Made by a program: the position numbers and the translations under genes | Shown here: one piece after another, positions 8,701 to 16,863 of the stretch | Position numbering within the stretch: position 1 is the stretch's first letter | Layout of the letters: every line of letters starts with the position of its first letter | The notes under the pieces: generated by a model | What the model saw: the letters and a program-made list of their open reading frames with translations, nothing else | What the model was told of the DNA's origin: nothing | Databases searched by the model: none | Origin: Bacillota bacterium | GTDB lineage: Bacteria > Bacillota > Clostridia > Acetivibrionales > DSM-2933 | Direction of reading: 5' to 3' | DNA length: 64,000 nt | NCBI GenBank assembly: GCA_023430975.1 | Contig: JAEYYB010000083.1 | Location: 1 to 64,000 of the forward strand

Positions 8701-9787
8701 GAACTACTCTTCCAACCGCTTGATTTCCGGCAAATGCTTTTTCTCCGATTACAGTTATCCCATCAGGCACGACAACTCTTTCTTCAAAACCTCTGTACTG
8801 TATCAAAGTAGTTCCGCTTATGAAAAAGTTGCTAAGTATCTGGGAATGTATAGTGCGTACTACATTAGGAACGCTCTCATCAGACATATCAGGCAGACCC
8901 TTAAGTTCATATGTAGTCCCGCTAGATAATGTGATATATTTTAACGTTGTGCAGTTTTTAAAGGCATCTGTGCTTATATTTACATTATGGTTGGTAAATT
9001 CTATTCTTTCCAGATTGATACAGTTTCTAAAAGCTCTGCTTCCGATTTCGGTCAGGGAAGGGGGAAGCTTTACCGATATCAACCCTTTTTTATCAAAAAA
9101 GCAACTCTTTCCGATAGCCGTAATCCTATCGGGAACTTCAAGATATTTCAAGTTTGTAAGGAATTTTAACAGTTTACCTTCACGAATTTCCATCATCCTG
9201 AATATATCTACGACAATTGCTTTAACAATAGGATGTGCATCATAGCTATTAGAAAGGACTAAAACCAAGCTTTCAATATTATAAACAGTACCATCGGTAA
9301 ATCTTATTTCAGAAATATTGCCGCATCCTGTAAAGACGTCACAAATACAGGATACGTCCAGGTCCTTGGAAATTACCAGAGTCTTTAAACTCACATCATT
9401 CAAAAACACCTGCCAGCTAAGGTGTGTTACTCCCGGGATGGAGGCGTAGTAAAGGCTGTCACAGTACAAAAACACACTGTGGCTAAGTTTTTTAACTGTA
9501 TCCGGTAATTCTACTCGCTGCAAAGAGTGGCAGCGATGGAATGCATGTTCACCTATATAATTTAATTTTGAAGGAAAATTTATTTTTCTTAAATTCCTGC
9601 AACCCTTAAAAGCACGGCTCATAATGTTTGTTACAGTTTCAGGGAGTACAACCTCTTCTATGGATGTGCATCCCTTGAAGGCATCTTCACCTATTATGCT
9701 GACTCCTTCAGGAACCACAACCAAAGTCTCCCTTAATGTATATGACTCTAAAATTCCATCCTTTATTATAAATCCTTCTGTCATCAA
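5726..9787 (-). CDS. Giant BspA-type leucine-rich-repeat protein
   Basis: A 1353-residue protein built almost entirely of 23-residue LRR_5 repeats of the form IGEDAFKGCTSLEEVVLPETV, with more than forty units. Four or five irregular inserts (for example around residues 190-215 and 300-325) divide the solenoid into blocks. BspA-type repeats usually form extracellular adhesive or binding surfaces, but no signal peptide, membrane segment, sortase motif or dockerin is visible. The N-terminus (MMTEGFIIKDGILESYTL) is soluble, so a cytoplasmic scaffold role is possible. The stop codon overlaps the start of the iron-sulfur aldo/keto reductase, suggesting a joint function or only co-expression. Binding partner unknown. 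Confidence 0.88.
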   Translation of the reverse strand: MMTEGFIIKDGILESYTLRETLVVVPEGVSIIGEDAFKGCTSIEEVVLPETVTNIMSRAFKGCRNLRKINFPSKLNYIGEHAFHRCHSLQRVELPDTVKKLSHSVFLYCDSLYYASIPGVTHLSWQVFLNDVSLKTLVISKDLDVSCICDVFTGCGNISEIRFTDGTVYNIESLVLVLSNSYDAHPIVKAIVVDIFRMMEIREGKLLKFLTNLKYLEVPDRITAIGKSCFFDKKGLISVKLPPSLTEIGSRAFRNCINLERIEFTNHNVNISTDAFKNCTTLKYITLSSGTTYELKGLPDMSDESVPNVVRTIHSQILSNFFISGTTLIQYRGFEERVVVPDGITVIGEKAFAGNQAVGRVVLPDSIREIHEGAFSDCIVMQTIHINEGLKHLGISAFENCVKLIRVELPQSLSKVEKSAFNRCRKLSEVNFGNGIDEIGDLAFYLCTSLKEVHLPENIKSIGDMAFYKCLALKEITLPKSLTRLGNNVFTASGLKTATISCDLEECGTDVFSQCSKLSRLNFDEGVKSIGDKFAFRCNSLKYVNLPSTIEYIGRNAFHDSIFLKETVEKGIAGGILTDNSIFLDGSKLFGDVVIPDGITTIAGGAFYGNTGITSVSFPNSIKTIGSRAFCGCASLKSITLPHGVKVLEEGVFAYCTSLESVTSEGELEQISDNAFYGCSSLVKVPWSNGANIGKNAFSGCKNLNEINIKCLSIKEYAFYNTAFLDKFFSTSPLVIMSDIVVDGTYCKGEVIIPEGVVSITPYAFSGNENITGVLLPNSLLEIGEDAFGGCRNLREIALPHSLRHIGKKAFEKCVSLKSVTGYVQDIGESAFSYCTGLKNVNLEGTKLFDKEAFCGCTQLKTCKCNELTFIGNGCFNGCESLAEFDFTNIEWIGVSSFSNCNSLRIIKLNADTYVAAHAFSDCGSINEISLSHDGLKFGSYAFSGCTALKVVEIGDTKFSVDKYSVIWDRYTPNIAKYIYLSAISCFDIDEDLSLHEYLNKGSILHIPEGVERIEPEVFKDAMNLSQIYIPESVKYIGERAFHSTMWLDKQRDKSPMVIINNILIDAVRCQGNVVIPDDVRIVSGWAFANCYSLTSVAYSSPKTLTEEYAFRNCINLKKVTTADGKEYKLTGIWDRNDETLPQAVKQIFMDCLNCFKTDENNVLIECTGNIPSLNLAEGITGIGDEVFKDSNLLTHITLSKDTATIGKSAFDLCKWLVSVKNANYVKRIEKLAFSGCYLLESIELSDMLEHIGTRAFEHCTSLKSIVIPEGITEIPERAFFRCKSLEKVVLPSTLKKIGKEAFAFCYELSTINFPKGLETVDERAFTRCGKLSGNIIPEGTVKADSFGSGDKL

Positions 9788-9889
9788 CTATTCTCTCTTT
9801 CTTTAAATCAAAATTCCTTTATATACCACTTTTAATCTGCCTTAAAAAATAATTTTACTCATTTGATGATGCATTATTTTGACATTAGT

Positions 9890-10834
9890 TTAGACATTAA
9901 AAATTTTCTCTATAATGCTTTTCAATTCTTCTATATTTCCACATTTATATAGCTCGGCTTTATATTGCTTGGTTCCTTTTAACTTCTTCATGCAGTAGGA
10001 AGCAAGTTTTCTTATATAGTAAATTGTATATGTTTCGTCATAACAGCGAGATGCTAGGTCCATCTGCTCAGAAATAATGGTAAATTTGTCCTTTTTTATA
10101 TCTTTATTGGTAAGCTTGCTGAATATAAAAGGGTTCTCAAACCCATACCTGGCAATCATAACGCCGTCTGCACCTGTGAGGTTCATCATTTTATCCGCAT
10201 CTTCCTTTGAAAAGATGCCGCCATTAGCGATTACAGGTATTCTGACCACTGATTTTGCCTGTTCTATCTGGTCATAATAGGGTACACCTTCATACATCAT
10301 ATTCCGGCTTCTGCCGTGGATGGAGATCATATCGGCTCCGGAATCCTCGCACATCTTCGCAAACTCTGCTGCAATCATTGAATCTTCTTTTATTCCTGTA
10401 CGGCATTTAACAGTAACTGCTTTTCCGCTTTTTTTACAGCCTTTAATGATAGAGGATGCCCTTTTAAGATCACCCATGAGGCTGCTGCCCTCACCGCTTT
10501 TAAACACATTGGGTACAGGACAGCCCATATTTATATCTATAATGTCAAATGGAACTAAATAATCACTTCTTGCCATTTTTTCCATTATCCTTGGATCAGA
10601 ACCTAATAATTGGGCAGCTTTAATCTTTTCATCAGGAGTTGTAAATAGCAGCTTTTGAGTTGCCTTGTCCTTATATTTAAGACCGTTGCAGCTAACCATC
10701 TCAGTAAAGCAGAGTCCTGCACCAAGCTCCTGGCACAGAATCCTGAAAGGGTAGCAGGTATATCCGGCAAGAGGTGCCATAAGCACATTATTAGGTATTG
10801 TAATATTGCCAATTCTTAATTCCTTTATTTCCAA
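9890..10834 (-). CDS. dusB: tRNA-dihydrouridine synthase (Dus family)
   Basis: A flavin-dependent enzyme that reduces uridine to dihydrouridine in the tRNA D-loop. The TIM-barrel domain shows NVLMAPLAGYTCYPFR, FTEMVSCNGLKY, DINMGCPVPN with the catalytic Cys, the VKCRTG lysine, SIHGRSR and ANGGI. A TTG start at 10834 is chosen: AAGGGAG lies about nine bases upstream and the product of 314 residues matches the usual Dus length. An in-frame ATG at 10984 would add 50 residues, but most of that extension is encoded by the R1 palindromic repeat and is not homologous to Dus. DusB is the usual clostridial member; the letter is a best guess. Confidence 0.88.
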   Translation of the reverse strand: MEIKELRIGNITIPNNVLMAPLAGYTCYPFRILCQELGAGLCFTEMVSCNGLKYKDKATQKLLFTTPDEKIKAAQLLGSDPRIMEKMARSDYLVPFDIIDINMGCPVPNVFKSGEGSSLMGDLKRASSIIKGCKKSGKAVTVKCRTGIKEDSMIAAEFAKMCEDSGADMISIHGRSRNMMYEGVPYYDQIEQAKSVVRIPVIANGGIFSKEDADKMMNLTGADGVMIARYGFENPFIFSKLTNKDIKKDKFTIISEQMDLASRCYDETYTIYYIRKLASYCMKKLKGTKQYKAELYKCGNIEELKSIIEKIFNV

Positions 10835-10910
10835 ATTGTATTGTCTCCCTTGAAATAATTGCTTTTCTAATAGCTTTATATATAATTTTACCATAAAACT
10901 AAAAGTCTCT

Positions 10911-11011
10911 ATATGAAAAGTGAATAATCTTTTACATTTGTCTATCGCAAATCCCGTAAAAGCGTTCGTTATTTGCTCTGACAAATGTAAGATTATTAAC
11001 GCTTTTCATAT
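10911..11011. repeat. R1 palindromic repeat, copy 1
   Basis: A 101-base imperfect palindrome with ends ATATGAAAAGTG and a complementary CTTTTCATAT. Long arms enclose a loop reading CCCGTAAAAGCGTTCGTT. It sits between the divergent dus and CotH-dockerin genes. Read on the minus strand it forms an open frame (NAFTGFAIDKCKRLF) fused to dus. Confidence 0.9.
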
Positions 11012-11210
11012 ATAAAAATAAAATTATGAGCATATAATCATGAGAAAAAATTTACTTTTGATTATATTAATGAATTAATGCTATTGGATATTATTATCAA
11101 TTAATATATAATAAATAGTATACGGAATGTATTTCCATAACTACCTTCAATTTGATTTACATGAAATTGAAATTCGAAGGATAATTTAATTTTTTAAGGG
11201 GGGTTTTACT

Positions 11211-14090
11211 ATGAAGAAGCTTGGATGTTTTATCTTATCTACTGTGTTGATAACATCGGTAAGTCTGCCATTACAGAAAGTTGAAGCAGTTGATCCTGAA
11301 GGGAGTAGTCTATATATCAATGAAATAATGGCAGCAAACACAATGACTATTCGCGATGGGGATGTTGAAGACATAAAGAATGGTGCAGCAGGAGGGTCTT
11401 ACTCCGATTGGATTGAGCTTTATAATGGATCCAATGAGGCTGTTGACTTAACTGGGTATACACTTTCCGATGATGGTGCGACGTGGACTTTTCCACAAAG
11501 TATTGTTCCACCTAAGGGTTACCTGATAGTTTGGGCTTCGGATAAAAATAAAGTGGCAAAAGATGGCCAATTGCATGTTAATTTTAAGCTAAGTTCTTCA
11601 GGTGAAAAAATAGTTTTAAAAACACCGGATGGAGCCGTATTGGATTCTGTCTCCTTTGGAAGTTTGGGAGATGATGAGTCATACGGAAGAAATACGGATG
11701 GTGGAACGGAGTTTTTCACTTTCTCAAAGTCCACACCTAATGCAGCTAATGCTAATGGATTGGTTGCTGTAGATGAACCGATATTTTCTCATAAAGCCGG
11801 ATTTTATACTGATGCATTTGATTTAACACTTTCTGTCAGTCAGAAGGATGTTAAAGTATATTATACAACAAACGGATCTGACCCAGTGCCTGGTAAATCA
11901 GGAACATTTCAATATTTGGATAAGATTAATATAAAAAGCAGAGCAGGAGAACCCAATGTATTATCTATGATTAAAACAGGTGATTATTTTTGGAACCCTC
12001 CTGTTGGAGAGGTATTTAAATGTTCTATAGTTAAAGCGATTGCTGTAAGTGCAGATGGTAAAAAAAGCAGGATAGTGACTGGGACTTATTTTGTTGATCC
12101 AAATATGAAGACAAGATATGAGCTTCCTATCATTTCACTTGTTACTGATCAGGTAAACTTATTTGATAGTATGAGGGGGATTTATGTTAATAGCAATCGT
12201 GTTGGTGATGCTTGGGAAAGACCGGTACATGTAGAGTTTTTTGAAAAGGATGGAACTCTCGGATTTTCAAAGTACTGCAATATGAGGCTTCATGGTGGGG
12301 GATCAAAAGGGTTTGCTCAAAAAAGTCTAAGGCTATATGCTAATAATGAGTATGATGGAAAAGACAAAATAAGCTATAACATATTTCATGGGCTTACCGA
12401 TGAAGTAAAGGGTGAAAGCATTGACAGTTTTAAACGGCTGATATTGAGAAATTCCGGAAGTGACTGGTCGGGAAGCATGTTCAGGGATGCTATGATGCAA
12501 AGCCTGGTTTCCCATCTCAAATTAGACACTCAGGCATACAGGCCGTCAGTGGTTTTTATAGATGGAGAGTATTGGGGTATACATAATATACGTGAACGTT
12601 ATGACAATATTTACTTTGCATCCCATTATAAACTGGACAAAGACAGGGTTGCACTTCTTGAGGTTCCATATACGTTTGGCAGTTCTAATAAGCTAACTGT
12701 GAATGAAGGGACAGAAGAGGATGCAGAGGCTTATACAAATGACATAACCAATTATTTAAAGTCCAACGACATTAGCAGCAAGGATGCATACGAGTATATA
12801 AAAACAAAAATGGATATAGATAATTATATTGATTACCAGGTCGCCAATATTTATTTTTCAAACTCAGACTGGCCTCAAAATAATGTAACTATGTGGAAAT
12901 ATAAAACCGATGATGGCCTTTATCATCCTGAAGCGCCTTATGGACAGGACGGCAGATGGAGATGGATTATAAAGGATTTGGATTTCGGTTTTTGCGGAGG
13001 TATGGCAGGTGCAAACGGTTTAAGTCATGATACCTTGGCACATTCCTCAATGATGACTTCAACTCAGAAGAATGAGTGGGCAGTTTTTCTTTTTGGAACA
13101 TTGTTAAAAAATCAGGAATTCAGAAATGAATTTATAAACCGAATGGCAGATTATATGAATACCTGTTTTGATTCATCATTTGTCAACCAGAGAATCGATA
13201 AGATGAAGGCTGACTTGGCATCTTCAATGACTGAACATAACAACCGTTGGCAGGCTATAGAAGATTGGGATGGCGATATAGGAGTAATGAAAAACTTTGC
13301 AAATGAGCGTTCAGGTTATGTAATAAACCATATGATTAGCAAATTTGGTACTAATGGTGTCACCGGAACTGCCACAATTAAACTTGATACCGATATTGAA
13401 AAAGGGTTTGTCAGGGTAAATTCCGTAGATATAAATAATACAACTCCTGGAGTAGCGACGCCTGAATCATGGACAGGTACATACTTTAAAGGTGTACCTG
13501 TAAAAATAAAAGCTGTTCCCCAAAAAGGGTATGTCTTTGACCACTGGGAAGGAGTGGAAGAAGTATCCGACACAATAACAATTACACCAACAGAGGATAT
13601 GAAAATAAAAGCAGTATTTAAGGCATCATCCGGCCAGGAATATAAAATATCCGGCTATATAAATCCAGAGGTGGATTCTAAAGCATCAGATTTTAAAGCT
13701 CAGTTCAAGGTGGAAGCTGTGGAAAAGCAAATATCTGCTATGACAGATGAAAAAGGGTATTTTGAAATATCACTTCCTTCAAGTGAAACTTCATATACAT
13801 TGAAGGTAAGTAAGCCAGGATACCTTTTAAGAGAAGTTAAAAATATCTCTGCGTCAAAGGATAATGTTATATTCCCAAAGGAAGAACCTCTAATCTTGTG
13901 GGCGGGAGACTCGAACTCAGATGGTTCTGTTAATATGTCGGATGTTATACAACTTGCAAAGATTTTTGGAAGTGTTTCAGGGGATGGTAATTACAAAGCC
14001 GAAGTGGATTTTAACAAAGACAAAAGCGTTAATATGCAGGACGTTATTATTATAGCAAAGCATTTTAACGCTACATCGATGGATTATTAA
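11211..14090 (+). CDS. CotH-kinase family protein with lamin-tail domain and X-dockerin
   Basis: A secreted 959-residue protein, probably docked on the cellulosome. Order: signal peptide (1-26); lamin-tail domain (about 30-170, YINEIMAAN and DWIELYN-S); chitobiase C-terminal-like domain (about 185-300); CotH kinase domain (about 305-690) with the RLHGGGSKGFAQKSLRL glycine loop and the metal-binding KDLDFGF motif; an InlB-type repeat (about 715-800, GYVFDHWEG); an X-like module (about 807-890); and a type I-like dockerin with two Ca-binding repeats, DSNSDGSVNMSDVIQLAK and DFNKDKSVNMQDVIIIAK. CotH proteins are atypical protein kinases; here the substrate could be another extracellular or cellulosomal protein. 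It has its own promoter region and a terminator. Confidence 0.9.
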   Translation: MKKLGCFILSTVLITSVSLPLQKVEAVDPEGSSLYINEIMAANTMTIRDGDVEDIKNGAAGGSYSDWIELYNGSNEAVDLTGYTLSDDGATWTFPQSIVPPKGYLIVWASDKNKVAKDGQLHVNFKLSSSGEKIVLKTPDGAVLDSVSFGSLGDDESYGRNTDGGTEFFTFSKSTPNAANANGLVAVDEPIFSHKAGFYTDAFDLTLSVSQKDVKVYYTTNGSDPVPGKSGTFQYLDKINIKSRAGEPNVLSMIKTGDYFWNPPVGEVFKCSIVKAIAVSADGKKSRIVTGTYFVDPNMKTRYELPIISLVTDQVNLFDSMRGIYVNSNRVGDAWERPVHVEFFEKDGTLGFSKYCNMRLHGGGSKGFAQKSLRLYANNEYDGKDKISYNIFHGLTDEVKGESIDSFKRLILRNSGSDWSGSMFRDAMMQSLVSHLKLDTQAYRPSVVFIDGEYWGIHNIRERYDNIYFASHYKLDKDRVALLEVPYTFGSSNKLTVNEGTEEDAEAYTNDITNYLKSNDISSKDAYEYIKTKMDIDNYIDYQVANIYFSNSDWPQNNVTMWKYKTDDGLYHPEAPYGQDGRWRWIIKDLDFGFCGGMAGANGLSHDTLAHSSMMTSTQKNEWAVFLFGTLLKNQEFRNEFINRMADYMNTCFDSSFVNQRIDKMKADLASSMTEHNNRWQAIEDWDGDIGVMKNFANERSGYVINHMISKFGTNGVTGTATIKLDTDIEKGFVRVNSVDINNTTPGVATPESWTGTYFKGVPVKIKAVPQKGYVFDHWEGVEEVSDTITITPTEDMKIKAVFKASSGQEYKISGYINPEVDSKASDFKAQFKVEAVEKQISAMTDEKGYFEISLPSSETSYTLKVSKPGYLLREVKNISASKDNVIFPKEEPLILWAGDSNSDGSVNMSDVIQLAKIFGSVSGDGNYKAEVDFNKDKSVNMQDVIIIAKHFNATSMDY

Positions 14091-14100
14091 TACTTTTGAT

Positions 14101-14201
14101 ATATTAAAAGTGCTAATAATCTTACATTTGGCGGAGCAAATAACGAACGGTTCAAAGGGATTTGCGACAGACAAATGTAATAGATTTATCACTTTTAATA
14201 T
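14101..14201. repeat. R1 palindromic repeat, copy 2
   Basis: A 101-base copy, in the opposite orientation to copy 1, with ends ATATTAAAAGTG and its complement. It begins ten bases after the CotH-dockerin stop codon. The loop is of the second type (GAACGGTTC core). Confidence 0.9.
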
Positions 14202-14232
14202 AGAAAACTTAATTTTTATTTACAAATATCTT

Positions 14233-14268
14233 AAGGCTGCTGCCATTTTATAATGTCAGCAGCCTTTT
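14233..14268 (+). terminator. Terminator downstream of CotH-dockerin gene
   Basis: AAGGCTGCTG (14233-14242) pairs perfectly with CAGCAGCCTT (14257-14266), followed by TT. It lies beyond the R1 copy, so the repeat is inside the transcript 3' end. Confidence 0.7.
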
Positions 14269-14367
14269 GGGTGTATGGAACTTACGCTTCATTCAGAGTG
14301 AAAGGTACTTTTTGTTTGCATAAGCCGACTCGTTGTAGTTTTTATAATTTCCAAGCCTTGCGTCAAA

Positions 14368-14943
14368 TTATGTCCTGCAGCCATTTTTTGAATACAAATA
14401 ATTATATAATATTCCATGCCTTATTTCATCAGTGATTATTCCCGTAAGGATATTAATTTGCACCCTATCCTGCAATGCGTACAGTATCCTTCTGTATTTT
14501 CTTACAGCGTTTTGTTCTCCCCTAAGAGCTCTTTTTACACCTTCACAGTAAGACGCAGGTATCTCAAAAGCTACATCCTGTGGTGGAGGGAGCATCTGAC
14601 CAGTCAACTGGTAATAAACCTGTCTGAAAAGACTAAAATGTCGAATTTCATCGTCACGAATCCCCGTGATTATTTCTTTGTCCTCTTCAGAAGGTGCATT
14701 TTCAATCAGATACTGATAAAACATTCTGTCTTCTGTTTCCCCGGCGACAGCATCCTGGATTAACTTTAATGCTCCAGGAACGTTTTGAGGATAAGTGTAT
14801 TCTTCTAATCCAGCCATATTCTGGGGATTATTCGGCATTTGGTATTGTACAGGCATCATCGTTTCCGGTGCAGTTTGCGGCATCATATATTGATTTTGCC
14901 TCATGCAAGGTGGCATATAGGGTATACTGCCATAACTCGGCAT
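14368..14943 (-). CDS. Ferritin-like domain protein (spore-coat/YhjR-like)
   Basis: A 191-residue protein with a Met/Pro/Tyr-rich N-terminus (about 1-45, PYMPPCMRQNQYMMPQ), as in clostridial spore-coat proteins, then a four-helix ferritin-like bundle. Two diiron-ligand sets are seen: GETEDRMFYQYL with RDDEIRHFSLF, and GEQNAVRKYRRI with ITDEIRHGILY. Such proteins are rubrerythrin/ferritin relatives, involved in metal or peroxide handling, and are often expressed in sporulation. A strong AAGGAGG precedes the ATG. Monocistronic on the minus strand. Confidence 0.8.
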   Translation of the reverse strand: MPSYGSIPYMPPCMRQNQYMMPQTAPETMMPVQYQMPNNPQNMAGLEEYTYPQNVPGALKLIQDAVAGETEDRMFYQYLIENAPSEEDKEIITGIRDDEIRHFSLFRQVYYQLTGQMLPPPQDVAFEIPASYCEGVKRALRGEQNAVRKYRRILYALQDRVQINILTGIITDEIRHGILYNYLYSKNGCRT

Positions 14944-14944
14944 A

Positions 14945-15289
14945 AAAAAACCTCCTTATTATAACTTTGCATAATATTTTATGTATAGCAAATTAAAAAG
15001 GTTCTTGTGTCAAGAGTATAAATGTGTCCTTCCTTAGCAAAAAGGGGGAGTAAAGCTGGAACCATCGAAATTATTGATTACCAAAGTGTGTAAATTGTAG
15101 TGCTAAAAAGCATAGTAAATTTATTAGAGTACAACCTTTGCGAATATTAAATATTTAAGACGTTTTTATATTCAAAAACTATTACTTATGGATTTTACGA
15201 AAATTCATAAAGTTTTGCGACCTAAGCTATTATAAAAATTAGTTATGAAATCAAAACTTCGAGGGTTCAGACTTACAAACTCAAAAGCC
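14945..15289. other. Intergenic stretch with nothing recognised
   Basis: About 340 AT-rich bases between the ferritin-like gene's upstream side and the YmaF remnant. I see no credible coding frame, R1/R2 repeat or RNA motif. It presumably contains the ferritin-like gene promoter. Confidence 0.6.
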
Positions 15290-15448
15290 TTACGGCTCTA
15301 AAATCGCAAAATCCAATCCAGTAACTCCAGCAAAACGATGATTATGTCTATCTTGACCTGCTTCAGCCAAATGAGTACTTCCTTCGAATTCGTGTACATG
15401 GGTTTGTTCTTCACCAGACATATTGATAATATTCATTGTCGTATCCAT
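15290..15448 (-). pseudogene. ymaF: YmaF-family protein, C-terminally truncated
   Basis: The ATG at 15448 has GGAGGTTAC just before it, so initiation is good. The product includes the YmaF signature HVHEFEGSTHLAE, D-HNHRFAGVTG, and then stops after 52 residues. YmaF proteins usually continue with a second His-rich half (H-H-H repeats) that may bind metal. The downstream bases do not supply it, so the gene is probably a fragment. A longer start 45 bases upstream is unlikely because it lacks a ribosome binding site. Confidence 0.6.
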
Positions 15449-15695
15449 TGTAACCTCCGTAATTAAGCTTATAATATATATTATGTAAACCACATTGTGA
15501 TTGTTACATATATTCGGGGGGTGGAGTAAAATATGTGCGGTGCTATTTGCATTAACATTAGGATGACGCTATATGGTTAAGCAGCTTTGATAAGGTAATC
15601 AAAGTTATTAATAAAAAGATATGAAGGACTTGTAGAATATCTCGGCTTTAAGAAAAGTAATGGATTTGTCGATATATTATCGATGGTTTTCTACT

Positions 15696-15787
15696 ATATT
15701 AAAAGTGTTAATAATCTTACATTTGGCGGAGCAAATAACGAACGGTTCAACGGGATTTGCGACAGACAAATGTAATAGATTTAATAT
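15696..15787. repeat. R1 palindromic repeat, copy 3 (internal deletion near one end)
   Basis: Same orientation as copy 2, with the GAACGGTTCAACGGG loop. The terminal arm lacks about eight bases compared with the full copies, leaving TTAATAT at the end. Confidence 0.85.
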
Positions 15788-15849
15788 ACTTCGATAATTT
15801 AAAGGGAAATAAATAAGGATAATAGAAATAATAAGGAGGACTTACAACA

Positions 15850-15957
15850 TCAACTTTCCTAACATTGATTGTTGTACCTGTAATTTATGAAGGACTGGAA
15901 AACTTGTCAAATTATATATTTGGAAAAACTAGTAATATTAACTATTATAGCTGCTAA
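15850..15957 (+). pseudogene. C-terminal remnant of an RND efflux transporter
   Basis: The frame reads STFLTLIVVPVIYEGLENL followed by a polar tail and stop. STxLTLxVVPVxY is the signature of the last membrane helix of AcrB/RND-type pumps. No start codon or upstream transporter sequence is present, so this is the tail of a deleted gene. An inverted repeat (ATAGATACTGAACT with its complement, about 15960-16010) follows and may be its old terminator. Bases 15449-15695 also contain only short broken frames. Confidence 0.5.
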
Positions 15958-16045
15958 GGTTATAGATACTGAACTTATATGTAATATTTACAGTTCGGTA
16001 TCTATAGACTATTAATTATAATAATTTAATTTAGGAGAATTGATA

Positions 16046-16786
16046 ATGCTCTATGATATGCTGAAAAAGAAAAGAAACTGGAGAAAGATTGTGGGAGTCA
16101 TACTTTTAGTTACATTATCAGCATCTATTTTTTATGCAACTTATAAGATTTTCAGTTCTCCATACAAAGCAGTAAATGCTGATAACGTACATGCAAAATT
16201 AAAAAGTGACTATGTACTCATGCTATTACAGTGTTTAGTGGGACTACTTGTTATGATGGTTCCGTCCTTGATTGAGCACAGATTTTCAATAGTTATTCCA
16301 AGTACTATGGAAATATTGTATTTTATATTTTTATACTGTGCAATATATCTTGGAGAAGTGCGGAATTTTTATTATCTGGTACCGCATTGGGATACCGTAT
16401 TACATGCATTCAGCAGTGCAATGTTAGGCATACTTGGGTTTATTTTAGTTAACACTCTTAATAATGTTGAACAATTGAAAGTTAGTTTGAGTCCCGTATT
16501 TGTAGCATTATTTGCATTTTGTTTTGCGTTGTCTGCAGGAGCCTTATGGGAAGTATATGAATATAGTTTTGATGGGCTATTATCCTTAAATATGCAGAAG
16601 TTTGCACTGGAGGATGGCACACTTCTAACTGGGCACCAGGCATTATCCGATACCATGAAGGATATTATAGTAGACGCATTAAGTGCTCTGTTTACTTCCG
16701 TAATAGGTTATAGCTCCCTAAAAAAGAATACTATTAAAGAAGAGATAGATTTTAATGACACCACGAAATATCAAAAAACCCGCTGA
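16046..16786 (+). CDS. DUF2238/YjdF-like integral membrane protein
   Basis: A 246-residue protein with five or six predicted membrane helices. The pattern HWDTVLHAFSSAMLGILGF, ALSAGALWEVYEYSFD and DTMKDIIVDALSAL, with conserved His, Trp, Asp and Glu at helix ends, matches the DUF2238 (YjdF) family, whose function is unknown. ATG 16046 is preferred: AGGAG lies eight bases upstream, whereas the in-frame TTG six bases earlier is too close to it. A bidirectional terminator follows. Confidence 0.75.
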   Translation: MLYDMLKKKRNWRKIVGVILLVTLSASIFYATYKIFSSPYKAVNADNVHAKLKSDYVLMLLQCLVGLLVMMVPSLIEHRFSIVIPSTMEILYFIFLYCAIYLGEVRNFYYLVPHWDTVLHAFSSAMLGILGFILVNTLNNVEQLKVSLSPVFVALFAFCFALSAGALWEVYEYSFDGLLSLNMQKFALEDGTLLTGHQALSDTMKDIIVDALSALFTSVIGYSSLKKNTIKEEIDFNDTTKYQKTR

Positions 16787-16807
16787 ATGTTTTTCAACGG
16801 GTTTTTT
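16773..16807. terminator. Bidirectional terminator between convergent genes
   Basis: AAAAAACCCGCTGAA pairs with TTCAACGGGTTTTTT around a short loop. It serves the DUF2238 gene on the plus strand and probably also the convergent DUF2167 gene. Confidence 0.8.
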
Positions 16808-16863
16808 GCTGTATAAGCTTATATAATCGCAAACGATTTGTTTAATATTTAGATATCAACGAT

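Noticed and set aside
6144..9245. Several plus-strand frames opposite the LRR gene
   Set aside because: They mirror the regular repeat of the LRR coding strand, lack initiation signals and match no protein family.
15533..15580. A 15-codon frame starting MCGAICIN with a strong ribosome binding site
   Set aside because: The MCG start recalls type II glutamine amidotransferases, but it stops after 15 codons, so only a remnant can be suspected and no gene is called.
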